Of a stretch of DNA of 64,000 bases, positions 11,576 to 22,022 are shown in pieces. Source of the stretch: Amia ocellicauda. Its lineage: Eukaryota > Chordata > Actinopteri > Amiiformes > Amiidae. The DNA lies in contig NC_089863.1 of the NCBI RefSeq assembly GCF_036373705.1, positions 30,340,227 to 30,404,226 on the forward strand. The letters run 5' to 3'. Numbering within the stretch: position 1 is the first letter of the stretch; every line of letters begins with the position of its first letter. Position numbers and translations under genes: made by a program. Below the pieces are notes generated by a model. It saw nothing but the letters and a program-made list of their open reading frames with translations, searched no databases and had not been told where the DNA came from.

Positions 11576-11765
11576 ACTCCTAACTAGTTAGGGGACCTCG
11601 TGAGGTCTCCTAAATATTGATCAAGTTAGAAGTACTTTAAATTTAAAAAATCTTTACGAATAGCTTTTACTCCTAAGAGTAAAAGTAGGAGCAAATTGAC
11701 ATCACTCAGATATTTCAGGCACTTAGGACCAATTTATCACTCTCAGACACTTTATGAATACAGGC

Positions 11766-12700
11766 ACAAGTCTTCAGTGGCACCTCTGTAGACAAGGAAA
11801 GGAAGGAAGTAGTGTTCTTGTAAGGACTTATTTTCATAAATAGTGCTTAGTTGACCTTTAACTGTTCTCAGTGTGCAATTTGAATTAGTGTGATTCTACA
11901 AAGGAAGAGGAGAAAAGGCTCCACATAATTCCAAGTAAGCAGACCAGCTACAGTCTTCCCCTGTACCAAATGCGGCAGAGACTGTCATTGTATATGTCAC
12001 TTGGACTCCATAGCCACAACAGACACTGTTTAGCAACAACATCTAGTGGCGCAATTCCATATTCTCACGACTGATGGATGTCAACATCAAATTAATTTTA
12101 CAGTTTGTCTGAAGGTGGACATATATAATGTGAATAATGCAACAGGGCTCATTGTGTACATTATATACATTGACGTCACTAAGCACAAAGGGGTTACAGG
12201 GGGAGTATTTGGCATGCCTCATTGTCTATGGGCGTGCTATTGTGACATCACTCCCCGGCACTTGAAGAGTGCCAAAAATATAGAGATCAAAGAAACAATA
12301 TTTTGATGCAGTATAGGGGTTTAATACTTAGTTGGGAGCTGTGTTAATTTGGCTGAGATAGCAGTTCAAATGAATGGCCTGATCAAATGCAGCACGGCTA
12401 CTGTGGTGAATATATGCTTTTTGCTAGCTTTCAATATTGAAAAGCACTCAAGATTTTTTTTTAGATTAATACAGTTGTTTTGTGATAATGGAATATTCTA
12501 GACTCTTCTTTAGTCCTTTCCTTAATAGGTCTTTATTGTGTTCTTTGACTTTCATTGAAACAGAGACTTTGACAGAAGCAGCAGAATACTTCAATTTGCA
12601 GAGAAGTTCAATATCGCTACATGTAATATGTACATTTTGGAAGTAATTGCTTTCTGTTTGGGCTCACAACACAGTTCAGTTGTCACCTGCATTTCCTGCT
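11766..12700. other. Stretch with no recognised feature
   Basis: Mostly AT-rich, presumed intron of the rapunzel-like gene. No coding frame or repeat boundary was recognised before the acceptor TTTCTTACAG ending at 12710. Confidence 0.4.
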
Positions 12701-12732
12701 TTTCTTACAGGTACTAAACCTGTAACCCCTGA

Positions 12733-13362
12733 ATGATCCACGATCCACAAGGTACATCTAACTTCTTCTCAATGGCAGAGCTGATCATCCCCATTGTAGG
12801 CCTTGTGGGCTCCCTCACCAAGGTGGTGGTGCAGCACATTGAGAACCAGGAGGTCAAGACCCTGCAGATGGAGATGAGCAAACTCCATAAAGCCATGGAT
12901 GAGATCTCCAGTAAGCACAATGATATCCTTCTGCAGATTAAGAAGGAGACCATGAACACTCAGTACTTTAATGTGAAGGAGCGCATCAAACGTCAATTCA
13001 GCAGCTTCATGGAGATGATGAAGGCCAAGCCGGAGGACACAAAGAAGAAACGTGAAGAATTCAAGAAGATTTTTGAAAAGGAGATGCTAGATGACAACCT
13101 GAATACACTCTTCAACAGTGTGATAGGCACTAAAATGATGTTTGGCAAGAACATCCTGGAGGTGTACATGGAGGACCGCCAAAAGATGCAGTGCATCTGC
13201 AATGACCTCAACCACTTATTTGCTATTGGGCTCATGGCGCTCATGGGCTACGCAGCCATCCTGGGAAACCCTGCTTATGAGGACGAGCTGAGGTCAGAGT
13301 GGGCTGAGAAAATGAAGAAAGTCAAGGAGAGAATGGATCAGGTGCTGATAAGTTGCACCTGA
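12733..13362 (+). CDS. Rapunzel-like protein, single-copy paralogue
   Basis: A 209-residue frame (196 if translation starts at the second ATG, 12772, MAELIIP, which has the better G at +4). A splice acceptor TTTCTTACAG ends at 12710, just upstream. The product has a hydrophobic stretch at residues 17-34, then charged helix-forming sequence (about 37-130). A second hydrophobic stretch, HLFAIGLMALMGYAAILG, spans 161-178, followed by SEWAEKMKKVKERMDQVL near the C-terminus. These blocks align with the triplicated genes downstream. The length and pattern fit the fish rapunzel family, proteins of unknown biochemistry named after a zebrafish skeletal and fin overgrowth mutant. There is no signal peptide or catalytic motif. 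Codon use and GC are gene-like compared with the flanks. The family call is from memory of the sequence pattern. The membership as a paralogue of the downstream genes is seen directly. Confidence 0.8.
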   Translation: MIHDPQGTSNFFSMAELIIPIVGLVGSLTKVVVQHIENQEVKTLQMEMSKLHKAMDEISSKHNDILLQIKKETMNTQYFNVKERIKRQFSSFMEMMKAKPEDTKKKREEFKKIFEKEMLDDNLNTLFNSVIGTKMMFGKNILEVYMEDRQKMQCICNDLNHLFAIGLMALMGYAAILGNPAYEDELRSEWAEKMKKVKERMDQVLISCT

Positions 13363-13654
13363 TGAAAAGGAGCTGTGTGTTGGATTGAGATCATTGTTGC
13401 ATTATTTCCAGTGTATACAAGTACAAACACTTTTCCTGTTGTATAATATGAGCTTGCTCAACAATTTTGTCACTAAATGTACTGAATTTGATCAGAATGA
13501 GTGTCTAAGGCTTGAAGAAGTTGTGAAAGACTGCTTCCAAAACATCCTTAATTACTAGTAAATATTTTCTTATCACTGTCGAATACTAAACACACTGAGT
13601 ATATGTATGTGTATTTATTTATTTATTTATATATACAGGATGTAAGACCTCATT

Positions 13655-14255
<601 letters not shown>

Positions 14256-14276
14256 AATAACAACAACAACAACAAC

Positions 14277-14348
<72 letters not shown>
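14256..14348. repeat. AAT microsatellite at left edge of triplication
   Basis: AAC/AAT trinucleotide run, mostly AAT. The sequence after it (ACAATTATCTTGTAATATTA) also follows the AAT runs at 21958-22020 and 29631-29690, so this is the left breakpoint of the tandem array. Confidence 0.9.
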
Positions 14349-14350
<2 letters not shown>

Positions 14351-15222
14351 AATTATCTTGTAATATTACGCCAGCGTGTAACATCTGAACAGCAACATTT
14401 TACTAGTGAGTCTTGAGCTCACTCTTATAATACACCACAGCACCACAGTGCAGTCAATAAGCATCGCACGTTTGGTTGGATACAGAACTCCTTAAGCGTG
14501 ATTAACACCCGGTACACTGTAAATCACCTGCCTTCTGCTAAAAACACCAGTAATGGGATTATCACTGTTTTAGGGCTACTGTAATCATACTGAGTTATAA
14601 AGGTTTTCATACTGTTCATTTGAAATTGTCATCGTGGCATTTATTTGGTTAATATACTGTATCAATGCATTGTATAATACTATATACCATATCTATAACA
14701 CTTTTTAATATTTTAAAACCACACCATAAAGAATGCAACCATCTGGTGAAATCAATCGTATTGTGATTGCAAATATTGAAGGCACTTACATACATTTAAC
14801 AGTCAAATATTTGTCACTATGGTATTGGACTGTATGAAAACATTTCTGAAAAGTATTTGGAAAATGTATTATTTTTACTTACCCCAAGTTGACTGCATCG
14901 TTCCAGTTGTCTGAAAGTTGATAATTGTGGTAAGAATACGTATATTGATCTATTTGACCTTTACTTGAAAGTTTTACATCACTGAGGGCAGACGTTTGCG
15001 CAAAAGGAACCTCGGAGAGTCCGTGGAACATAATTTATATATGTCCACTGAGGTTATATTTTGGAGATACCAATTATAATAATAATAATAAGAAATGATT
15101 TCAGTCAATATGTTCAAGTCCTTACACTGCCATAGACGTTTGCAGTTTGGGCTTTGTCAACTGACACGAGCAATGTAAATATATATTTTTCATAAATAAA
15201 TTGAACAACGAAAACGTAGAGG

Positions 15223-15437
15223 ATGTTTTTTTCCCCACAAGCTCTCTTGAAAATGTTTGCAGGTGCCACCTCTATGTCTTCCTCTGTGTTTGAGTCATTT
15301 AGAACTCAAACCGGACATGAAGAAGTCAGGAGGTGGGGTCACAGACATATTGAAGATATTGAAGTGTATGTATTGATGTGTCTGCTGATACTGACAATCT
15401 CAGTTGAAAATCGCAGCACAGTTTTGGAAGCTCAAAG
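15223..15437 (+). other. Candidate upstream exon with donor, copy 1
   Basis: A 72-codon + strand frame ends exactly across a good donor, CAAAG|GTAAGA (15437/15438). It contains ATG at 15253 (MFAGATSMSS) and a hydrophobic stretch (VYVLMCLLILTISV). Joined to the acceptor at 17702, the frame would stop before the rapunzel ATG, so it would be at most a 5' untranslated or upstream-ORF exon. Equivalent positions are 22895-23109 and 30565-30779. Copy 2 has one missense change (valine to isoleucine). Confidence 0.25.
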
Positions 15438-15439
15438 GT

Positions 15440-16750
15440 AAGAGGTTTATTGTTCTTGACTTTTCTTCATACAATATATACCTGACACATAGGAACCGAA
15501 TTCGTTTTTAAGGTGGTGGCAAAAGATAATGAAAAATGTTTTACTTTTTTTACATACCCTAGTTTACATACCTAGTTAGTGCTAAAGCCACAAAACTGAA
15601 CTAGTATTTAGGCATAACATATAAAATTGTACTAAAAGCATTCATTACATAGGACTAAATGTTAATCATTAAATTAAGGAAGACGGTGTTGAATCTCAGA
15701 AATGTAATAGCTTCATATTTCGACTTCGAAGCTCCATTCACAACAGCAGGACATATTGAACACGTTTCACATTGAGTACTGTAGTAAATAATTAAGTATT
15801 TACTGATTATTTTCATTTAAAAAGTATAACATATTTCTATTTTTTAATTTTTCAATATTTCCTGGGACATTTAAAACTTTAAGGTCCATCACAGTAAGGC
15901 TTGCATTTTGTGGTCCAAAGTCCGTACTACAGCGACCAAGTGGTCCGGACCTCTGCACAGTTGCCTACACCACATAGAGTAAACTGGCATGTTTTTTTTT
16001 TTAGTTTTTTTTTGGAAACAGCTCATAAAAAACATTTTCTGTAAAATATGTTGTAGACTTGGGCAGACCCGATTTAGGGGGGCTATCCTTAATCGATGCG
16101 ACGTCATTTTTTTCAATATACTTATGATGGTTAAACACATTAAATGATTAAGCTTAGTTTTCTTACGTCTTTCTTCAAATCAATCCTAATTAAATTCCAA
16201 AAGTTAATACAGTGTTTGCATTGAAGGTTAAGATTGTATATACATGAATTAGCATACATTAGTAAATATGTGCCATAATGGAGAAGCTGTAAACAAATTA
16301 AGAATTACACTTAAATACATTATATTATCTATATGAATGTATAATACATTTCAAATTTCAGTGTGAATGGGTCTTAATGACGTGGGCAGCCTTAATGACT
16401 CAAACTGTCTGTCTCCGAGCTCACAGACGCCCGATCACCTGTAGACAAGCAGACGTGAGCATAGACTGTAATCAGTGCATAGAATCGCCGTAATCACTGC
16501 ACTTCAGCCCCATTTGAATGGTCCGTGTGGTCCCCCAGTAGCCGCATATGGGGTCGGTTAGATGATCACAAACGCATGTGTAGCGAGGGCTACTGGGTAA
16601 TTGTGTAGCCAACTACCCCACTGAAGACACCACCTTCAGTTTAGGTTAAGTCCATTTTATTTTTTTATTATTATTATTATTTTATTTTGTATTATTATTT
16701 AATGTGACACTGGAGTTACGGCAAAACAATGGAAGTTAATCTATAACAAT
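15440..16750. other. Non-coding part of unit 1
   Basis: No gene recognised, with T-runs near 15991-16012. The same applies to 23112-24422 and 30782-32092 in the other copies. Confidence 0.4.
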
Positions 16751-16754
16751 ACAA

Positions 16755-16925
16755 GTTTATTTTATTGTATTCACTTGTGTAAACTGGAATTTGTAAGATG
16801 TATTATGCAAATCTGAATTTGTAATGTTTGATGCCTTATACCTATTTTTTGCACTTTGTATATTTTGCACTTATATTTTGTAAGCCTGGATTTGGATTCT
16901 TGGGCGTCTGCCAAGAAATAATTAA
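16755..16925 (+). repeat. LINE/SINE 3' tail inside unit 1
   Basis: A diverged relative of the tail at 13655-13818: CACTTGTGTAAACTGGAATT, TTGTAATGTTTGATGCCTTA, TATATTTTGTAAG and GGGCGTCTGCCAAGAAATAA. Copies lie at 24427-24597 and 32097-32267. Confidence 0.6.
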
Positions 16926-16929
16926 AACT

Positions 16930-17390
16930 CCAGTGAGTAAAGGGACAAGGGATTGCAAATTAAAATGATAAAAGATTGAAATATTAAAACCATTAAAATA
17001 AAACAGTCAAATATAGGGGATACACATTTAGGCTCTGAAGCACCCTATCAATCAGGCTAGTCACTGCAAAAGTAACTGAGCCACCGCCTAAACCCACTTC
17101 CTCTTTTCTAGGCGCCTCCAGTGCTCCATGCATGCTTTTCGCCTATTTTCAAATCCAATTCTACCTACAGATTTTGGCTGCATTACCACCACTACCCGCT
17201 ACAGGCAGGGGTTCTAAGAGCACTGGAATTGGCTTCAATAAATGTGGATAGGGATTCACCCAGCACAAACCATAAAATACACAATATAAAATACACCAAT
17301 AAAATCATAATACAATAAAAGCTGCCAAAACCCCCACAAATGCTGCCCACTTCAAGACTTCCAATGAACACAAGAGTATTTTTCTCTTTG
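16930..17390. other. Upstream region of rapunzel-like gene, copy 1
   Basis: No gene recognised. Presumed upstream flank of the gene, ending at the candidate TATA box. Confidence 0.4.
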
Positions 17391-17394
17391 AGCT

Positions 17395-17402
17395 TATAAA
17401 TA
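17395..17402 (+). promoter_or_regulatory. Candidate TATA box, rapunzel-like copy 1
   Basis: TATAAATA at 365 bp before the ATG. A donor-like CTTGG|GTAAAG at 17517/17518 and the acceptor TTCTTTATACAG ending at 17702 would give a short first exon from about 17425 and an intron of 185 bp. Alternative acceptors exist 6 bp downstream. Not proven. Confidence 0.35.
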
Positions 17403-17759
17403 TCCCTCCGTCAGTCTCTTGACTGTGTGGTTGGACATGATGCAGCAGCTTGGATAACAATATAAAACTGCTGGCTCAAACTGCGCTCATATCCATTTTA
17501 TTAACTAATTCACTTGGGTAAAGTACTGAAAATGAACGTGGGGCCATTCAATGTATATGAGAAATACCTGACCTTATTTTAACTTTTAGCAATATAATCT
17601 CTTACCATTTGGAAGAAGCCCACTTTCATTCTAATACTGCCCAACATTGAGATAGGTTGAGAAATAATTGTATTTTTTAATTGCGAATTTTTCTTTATAC
17701 AGATACAGACTTCCCACAAACCATTTTTCTGCCTGATAAAATTTACAGTTGAAGCACAA

Positions 17760-18872
17760 ATGGCCGCACAACAACTAGTGGAAGATGTGTTTCTAAACTA
17801 TGGCAAAGAGTTTTTAAGCTTCAGCTGTGACAAGATGCTGGAGATGGTTACACTGGCCCTGAATGGCGAGCAGAATGTAAAAGGAAAGTTTGCAAAGGAG
17901 GAGCTTAAGAAGGTCATGGACAGGCTGGAGGTCATTTATGAGGAGATCGGCATGGAGGCAAAAAAGAGTTACATGGATGTGCGCTTCTTCCAGGTGGAGC
18001 AAAATCTGATCAACCAGTTTCGCAAGTACATGGAATTCCTGTACGCCTCACCTGAGACCAAAGACACAAGGAAGGACCTCTTCCTGACACACTTCAGTGA
18101 AGTGCAGGGGGAGAAAAACCTCCACACTCTGTATGATAATCTGGGTTCCATTCTGGACACTGTGCTCCAATATGAGAATAAGAGTCGGAAACCCTTGGAA
18201 GAATACTGTAAGGGGATGGAGAAGCTCTTCAGTGTGGGCATCATTGCCTTACTTGGTCATGCTGCCCTGAAGGGGGACCTCAAGGAATCGCTGCTGAAGG
18301 AGTGGGGGGAGAAGATGAAGGTGGTGCAGGTGAGGTTGAATGCTGTTGTGGAAGACTGCATCAACAGCTTCCCCGAGCAGGCCAAGATCGACACTGGCAA
18401 GATGATGAAGTCCAAGGGAAACAAGACCAACCAGCAACTGGCCAACCAAGTGTTGGAATTCCTCAGGAATAAGTACTACTGGGTCAGCTGGTCTGTGCGT
18501 ATCTTCAACACCCCAAATAAGTTCCATTACTTTCAAGGGGAAAGTATGTTCAAGTTGCCAGAAGAAGACAGCAACATCAATGTGGTGGTTTCCTACAGTG
18601 CCAGTCAGGAGCCAGTCAAAAAGGTTAAGATCAGAGAGCTGATTGAGGAGAAGTCCAAACTGGAATCACTGGCTGAGAAGCTCTCTAGTAATCTGAGCCC
18701 CAGTGTCATCCACATCATTAAAAATCCCAAAGATCTCGCCTACTCCTGGAGCTTCACTGATGAGCTGCAGTACATAGAGCATCACGATAAAGTGTTTGTC
18801 TGCATTCACGCCACCCATCAACCCACTGTTTCAACTAAATCCAGCAGTGTGAGAGGTGGTAAAATACAGTGA
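17760..18872 (+). CDS. Rapunzel-like protein with C-terminal extension, copy 1
   Basis: 370 residues starting at ATG 17760 (AAATGGCC context), 57 bp after a splice acceptor (17702). Residues 1-200 align with the 209-residue paralogue at 12.7 kb: FFQVEQNLINQFRKYMEFL (76-94) with YFNVKERIKRQFSSFMEMM, EKNLHTLYDNL (118-128) with DDNLNTLFNSV, LFSVGIIALLGHAAL (156-170) with LFAIGLMALMGYAAI, and EWGEKMKVVQVRLNAVVEDC (181-200). Residues 201-370 are an extension absent from the short paralogue. It is basic, then has aromatic-rich sequence (YYWVSWSVRIF), a helical stretch (290-312), and a beta-like end. Rapunzel proteins have no known enzymatic motif. The native TAA was displaced by a Tc1 insertion, which supplies the final Q and the TGA. 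The protein is identical in all three copies. Confidence 0.85.
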   Translation: MAAQQLVEDVFLNYGKEFLSFSCDKMLEMVTLALNGEQNVKGKFAKEELKKVMDRLEVIYEEIGMEAKKSYMDVRFFQVEQNLINQFRKYMEFLYASPETKDTRKDLFLTHFSEVQGEKNLHTLYDNLGSILDTVLQYENKSRKPLEEYCKGMEKLFSVGIIALLGHAALKGDLKESLLKEWGEKMKVVQVRLNAVVEDCINSFPEQAKIDTGKMMKSKGNKTNQQLANQVLEFLRNKYYWVSWSVRIFNTPNKFHYFQGESMFKLPEEDSNINVVVSYSASQEPVKKVKIRELIEEKSKLESLAEKLSSNLSPSVIHIIKNPKDLAYSWSFTDELQYIEHHDKVFVCIHATHQPTVSTKSSSVRGGKIQ

Positions 18873-19073
18873 GGAAAAAAAGTATTTGATCCCCTGCTAA
18901 TTTTGTACGTTTGCCAACTGACAAAGAAATGATCAGTCTATAATTTTAATGGTAGGTGTATTTTAACAGTGAGAGACAGAATAACAACAAAAAAATCCAG
19001 AAAAACGCATTTCAAAAAAGTTATAAATTGATTTGCATGTTAATGAGGGAAATAAGTATTTGACCCCTTCGAC

Positions 19074-20086
19074 TTAGTACTTGGTGGCAAAACCCTTGTT
19101 GGCAATCACAGAGGTCAGATGTTTCTTGTAGTTGGCCACCAGGTTTGCACACATCTCAGGAGGGATTTTGTCCCACTCCTCTTTGCAGATCCTCTCCAAG
19201 TCATTAAGGTTTCGACTCTGACGTTTGGCAACTCGAACCTTCAGCTCCCTCCACAGATTTTCTATGGGATTAAGGTCTGGACACTGGCTAGGCCACTCCA
19301 GGACCTCAATGTGCTTCTTCTTGAGCCACTTCTTTGTTGCCTTGGCTGTGTGTTTTGGGTCATTGTCATGCTGGAATACCCATCCATGACCCATTTTCAA
19401 TGCCCTGGCTGAGAAAGGAGGTTCTCACCCAAGATTTGATGGTACATGGCCCTGTCCATCGTCCATTTGATGCGGTGCAGTTGTCCTGTCCCCTTAGCAG
19501 AAAAACACCCCCAAAGCATAATGTTTCCACCTCCATGTTTGACGGTGGGGATGGTGTTCTTGGGGTCATTCCTCCTCCTCCAAACACGGCGAGTTGAGTT
19601 GATGCCAAAGAGCTCGATTTTGGTCTCATCTGACCACAACACTTTCACCCAGTTCTCCTCTGAATCATTCAGATGTTCATTGGCAAACTTCAGACGGGCC
19701 TGTACATGTGCTTTCTTGAGCAGGGGGACCTTGCGGGCGCTGCAGGATTTCAGTCCTTCACGACGTAGTGTGTTACCAATTGTTTTCTTGGTGACTATGG
19801 TCCCAGCTGCCTTGAGATCATTAACAAGATCCTCCTGTGTAGTTCTGGGCTGATTCCTCACCGTTCTCATGATCATTGAAACTCCACGAGGTGAGATCTT
19901 GTATGGAGCCCCAGACCGAGGGAGACTGACGGTTATTTTGTGTTTCTTCCATTTGCGAATAATCGCACCAACTGTTGTCACCTTCTCACCAAGCTGCTTG
20001 GCGATGGTTTTGTAGCCCATTCCAGCCTTGTGTAGGTCTACAGTCTTGTCCCTGACATCCTTGGACAGCTCTTTGGTCTTGGCCAT
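19074..20086 (-). pseudogene. Tc1 transposase, 1-bp frameshift
   Basis: The minus-strand frame from ATG 20086 ([18 protein letters not shown]) is identical to the intact transposases in copies 2 and 3 until about 19405. There CTGAGAAAGG replaces CTGAGGAAAGG and one G is missing. The first catalytic block (VLWSDETK) lies before the shift. The second ([10 protein letters not shown]) and the SPDLNPIE-type block ([11 protein letters not shown]) lie after it in another frame. The protein would therefore lose two of the three DDE residues. All surrounding sequence is intact, so the mutation is young, or could be a sequencing error. Confidence 0.9.
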
Positions 20087-20133
20087 GGTGGAGAGTTTGG
20101 AATCTGATTGATTGATTGCTTCTGTGGACAGGT

Positions 20134-20220
20134 GTCTTTTATACAGGTAACGAGCTGAGATTAGGAGCACTCCCTTTAAGAGAGTGCTCCTAATCTCAGC
20201 TCGTTACCTGTATAAAAGAC
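20134..20220. repeat. Perfect 39-bp inverted repeat in Tc1, copy 1
   Basis: Arms 20134-20172 and 20182-20220 are exact reverse complements around CCTTTAAGA. The same hairpin occurs at 27807-27893 and 35477-35563. It lies 48 bp upstream of the transposase start and includes a TATAAAAG-like sequence in each arm, pointing outward. Confidence 0.9.
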
Positions 20221-20455
20221 AGCTGGGAGCCAGAAATCTTGCTGATTGATAGGGGATCAAATACTTATTTCCCTCATTAACATGCAAATCAATGTATAAC
20301 TGTTTTGAAATAGATTTTTCTGGATTTTTTTGTTGTTATTCTGTCTCTCACTGTTAAAATACACCTACCATTAAAATTATAGACTGATAATTTCTTTGTC
20401 AGTGGGCAAATGTACAAAATCAGTAGGGGATCAAATACTTTTTTCCCTCACTGTA

Positions 20456-21957
20456 TAAGTCTGATCCGATGTTACAGAATCCAACTGTACCTTTTGCTCA
20501 AATTATTATGCACATTTGTATTCAATGGGGAGGGAAATGGTGTTAAAAAAGCAAAAAAATGAACCAAGAATTTTATCTGATGTGTATGTGCTAAACTTCA
20601 GGAGTGGCTTTAAAATGTTTTGTGATGGATCAATTAGATTTTTAACTTATTTTAAGTACAAGTTGCATCACAATCTTGTATATATGTTGCAAAATCTTTC
20701 TGTGTTGAAATCAGATCAAATTCAGCTTTAATACAAAAGATGTATTTTTTCAAGTAGCTAACCTACCTAATAATTGAAACCAAATTGCTCTCTAGTAAAG
20801 GTTAATTTCTGCTTGGTAATAGGATAATTGATTCTGAGCTGATTGCAATCAACACATATAAGGCCACTGTGCTTTCTTAGTATTTTAATAAAAACAATGA
20901 ATACAGGAAGTTTTCTGTTTTGTTATCCTGGTTATATTCCAAGTTTGAAAGGATATTATGAAGCTTTGAACAAAATAAACAATTTTGCAGAATGCAATTG
21001 TATTGCAACAAATATTTTGTTTTCCATCCCTTCTGTATTCTCATCCTTTGTGATACACCTGAGTACAGTTTGTTTATATTCAATTATCAAAATCATTTCA
21101 CTGCAGCCTGAGCCGACTCACCATGAGAAAATACACTCAAATACAATTATAAAACAAACAAACAAACAAATTAGGTGTTAATAATACTTCTAATTTCATT
21201 TGAAGAACAAGGCATTTCCACAGACAAGTGGTGAGGAACCCTAGTTCTGGAGGGCCAATGGAACAAAAAACAAAAGTCACATCTCTTGACATCTTCAAGT
21301 CAGTTTTCACAGTCAGCTCCAGATCTGAATGATCAATACAGTTTTCCATTTACTAGACTCCAGGCACTGTTGAAGAATGTCTGGTGTGTTTTTTTTTTGT
21401 TTGTTTTTTTACTTCTCCACAAACACAGAAAAACTACAGAATTCAATAATGTTTCAGGATCGTTAATGCAGATTTAATTATCATCATTTTCAATATCATT
21501 ATTTATGACCTGTGATAATGGGATTAAAGGGCACTGCCATTTTGTAATTACTGCAATCTCGTTTTCAACGGAGTAAATATATATCTCAAATAATGAGTAC
21601 CATGGACAGCTCTTAAACGAAGTTTAAGTTTTGAGTCTGAGAGTTAGTACTTTGCTCTGTACTTCATTGCGTAGTAGCTAGTACGGTACTATCTCGGGAT
21701 CATTCGCTGCCGGCCCAGTCAATGAATATTACATTTAATTTAATAGAGTAAAGCACTCCTTGTTCTCAGCCTTTCCCAGCATAATGGAGAGCAGGCTTTA
21801 TACTCTGAGTCTACACTCTAAAGTGCTGGGTTATATATGTATATATATATAAAGTATTGGATGCGTTAAATATGTATAGGACAGGTTTGGGAAAATGTCC
21901 CAGATGTGGTATATATGCTAGGAATTGCATAGCCTATTGTGATTCATACCTTCTACA
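20456..21957. other. Non-coding 3' part of unit 1
   Basis: Downstream flank of the rapunzel-like gene, displaced by the transposon. AT-rich with no gene recognised. A short AAAC run lies near 21151-21170. The matching parts are 28129-29630 and 35799-37300. Confidence 0.4.

Positions 21958-22020
<63 letters not shown>
21958..22020. repeat. AAT microsatellite between units 1 and 2
   Basis: 21 perfect AAT repeats at the unit junction, preceded by CATACCTTCTACA and followed by ACAATTATCTTG, the unit end and unit start respectively. Confidence 0.95.

Positions 22021-22022
<2 letters not shown>

Larger units (their letters stand above)
10246..11765. mobile_element. Harbinger-like non-autonomous remnant
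   Basis: The right end, read from 11765 leftward on the minus strand, is GCCTGTATTCATAAAGTGTC, close to PIF/Harbinger termini (GGCCTGTATTTATAAAG). Its subterminal TTAGGAGTAAAAGCTATTC is echoed near 10256-10275 (TTTTAGGAGTAAGATTATTC), suggesting the left arm starts just after the LINE. The left terminus is missing. The interior holds an A-run and other repeats and no transposase. Confidence 0.4.
18867..20453 (-). mobile_element. Tc1-like transposon, copy 1
   Basis: 1,587 bp between TA dinucleotides at 18865-18866 and 20454-20455. The outer repeats (CAGTGAGGAAAAAAAGTATT on the left, mirrored on the right) and the inner repeats near 19045-19068 and 20247-20276 (GAGGGAAATAAGTATTTGAC) give the IR/DR layout of many fish Tc1 elements. 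A perfect 39-bp inverted repeat with a 9-nt loop lies at 20134-20220, upstream of the transposase. The insertion sits exactly at the stop codon of the rapunzel-like gene. Confidence 0.95.
14349..22020. repeat. 7.67-kb tandem unit, copy 1
   Basis: The first of three direct repeats, each about 7.61 kb of unique sequence plus an AAT run (21 units here). Contents in order: candidate upstream exon, retroposon tail, candidate TATA box, rapunzel-like gene, Tc1 transposon, non-coding remainder. Compared with copies 2 and 3, I spotted only single-base differences, such as C for A near 16120, A for G near 16218, A for G near 21027 and a missing G near 19405. Confidence 0.95.

Noticed and set aside
15223-15441. 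Small membrane-like protein gene in each 7.67-kb unit
   Set aside because: The frame ends across a splice donor and has no recognised family. An upstream exon is at least as likely.
18840-18872. Tc1 truncating the rapunzel-like gene
   Set aside because: The pre-insertion sequence reads ATA TAA, so the native stop lies at the insertion point. The protein gains one residue and is not truncated.
20516-21181. Short frames downstream of the Tc1 in each unit
   Set aside because: AT-rich, no motif, and the many-fold repetition reflects only the tandem duplication.
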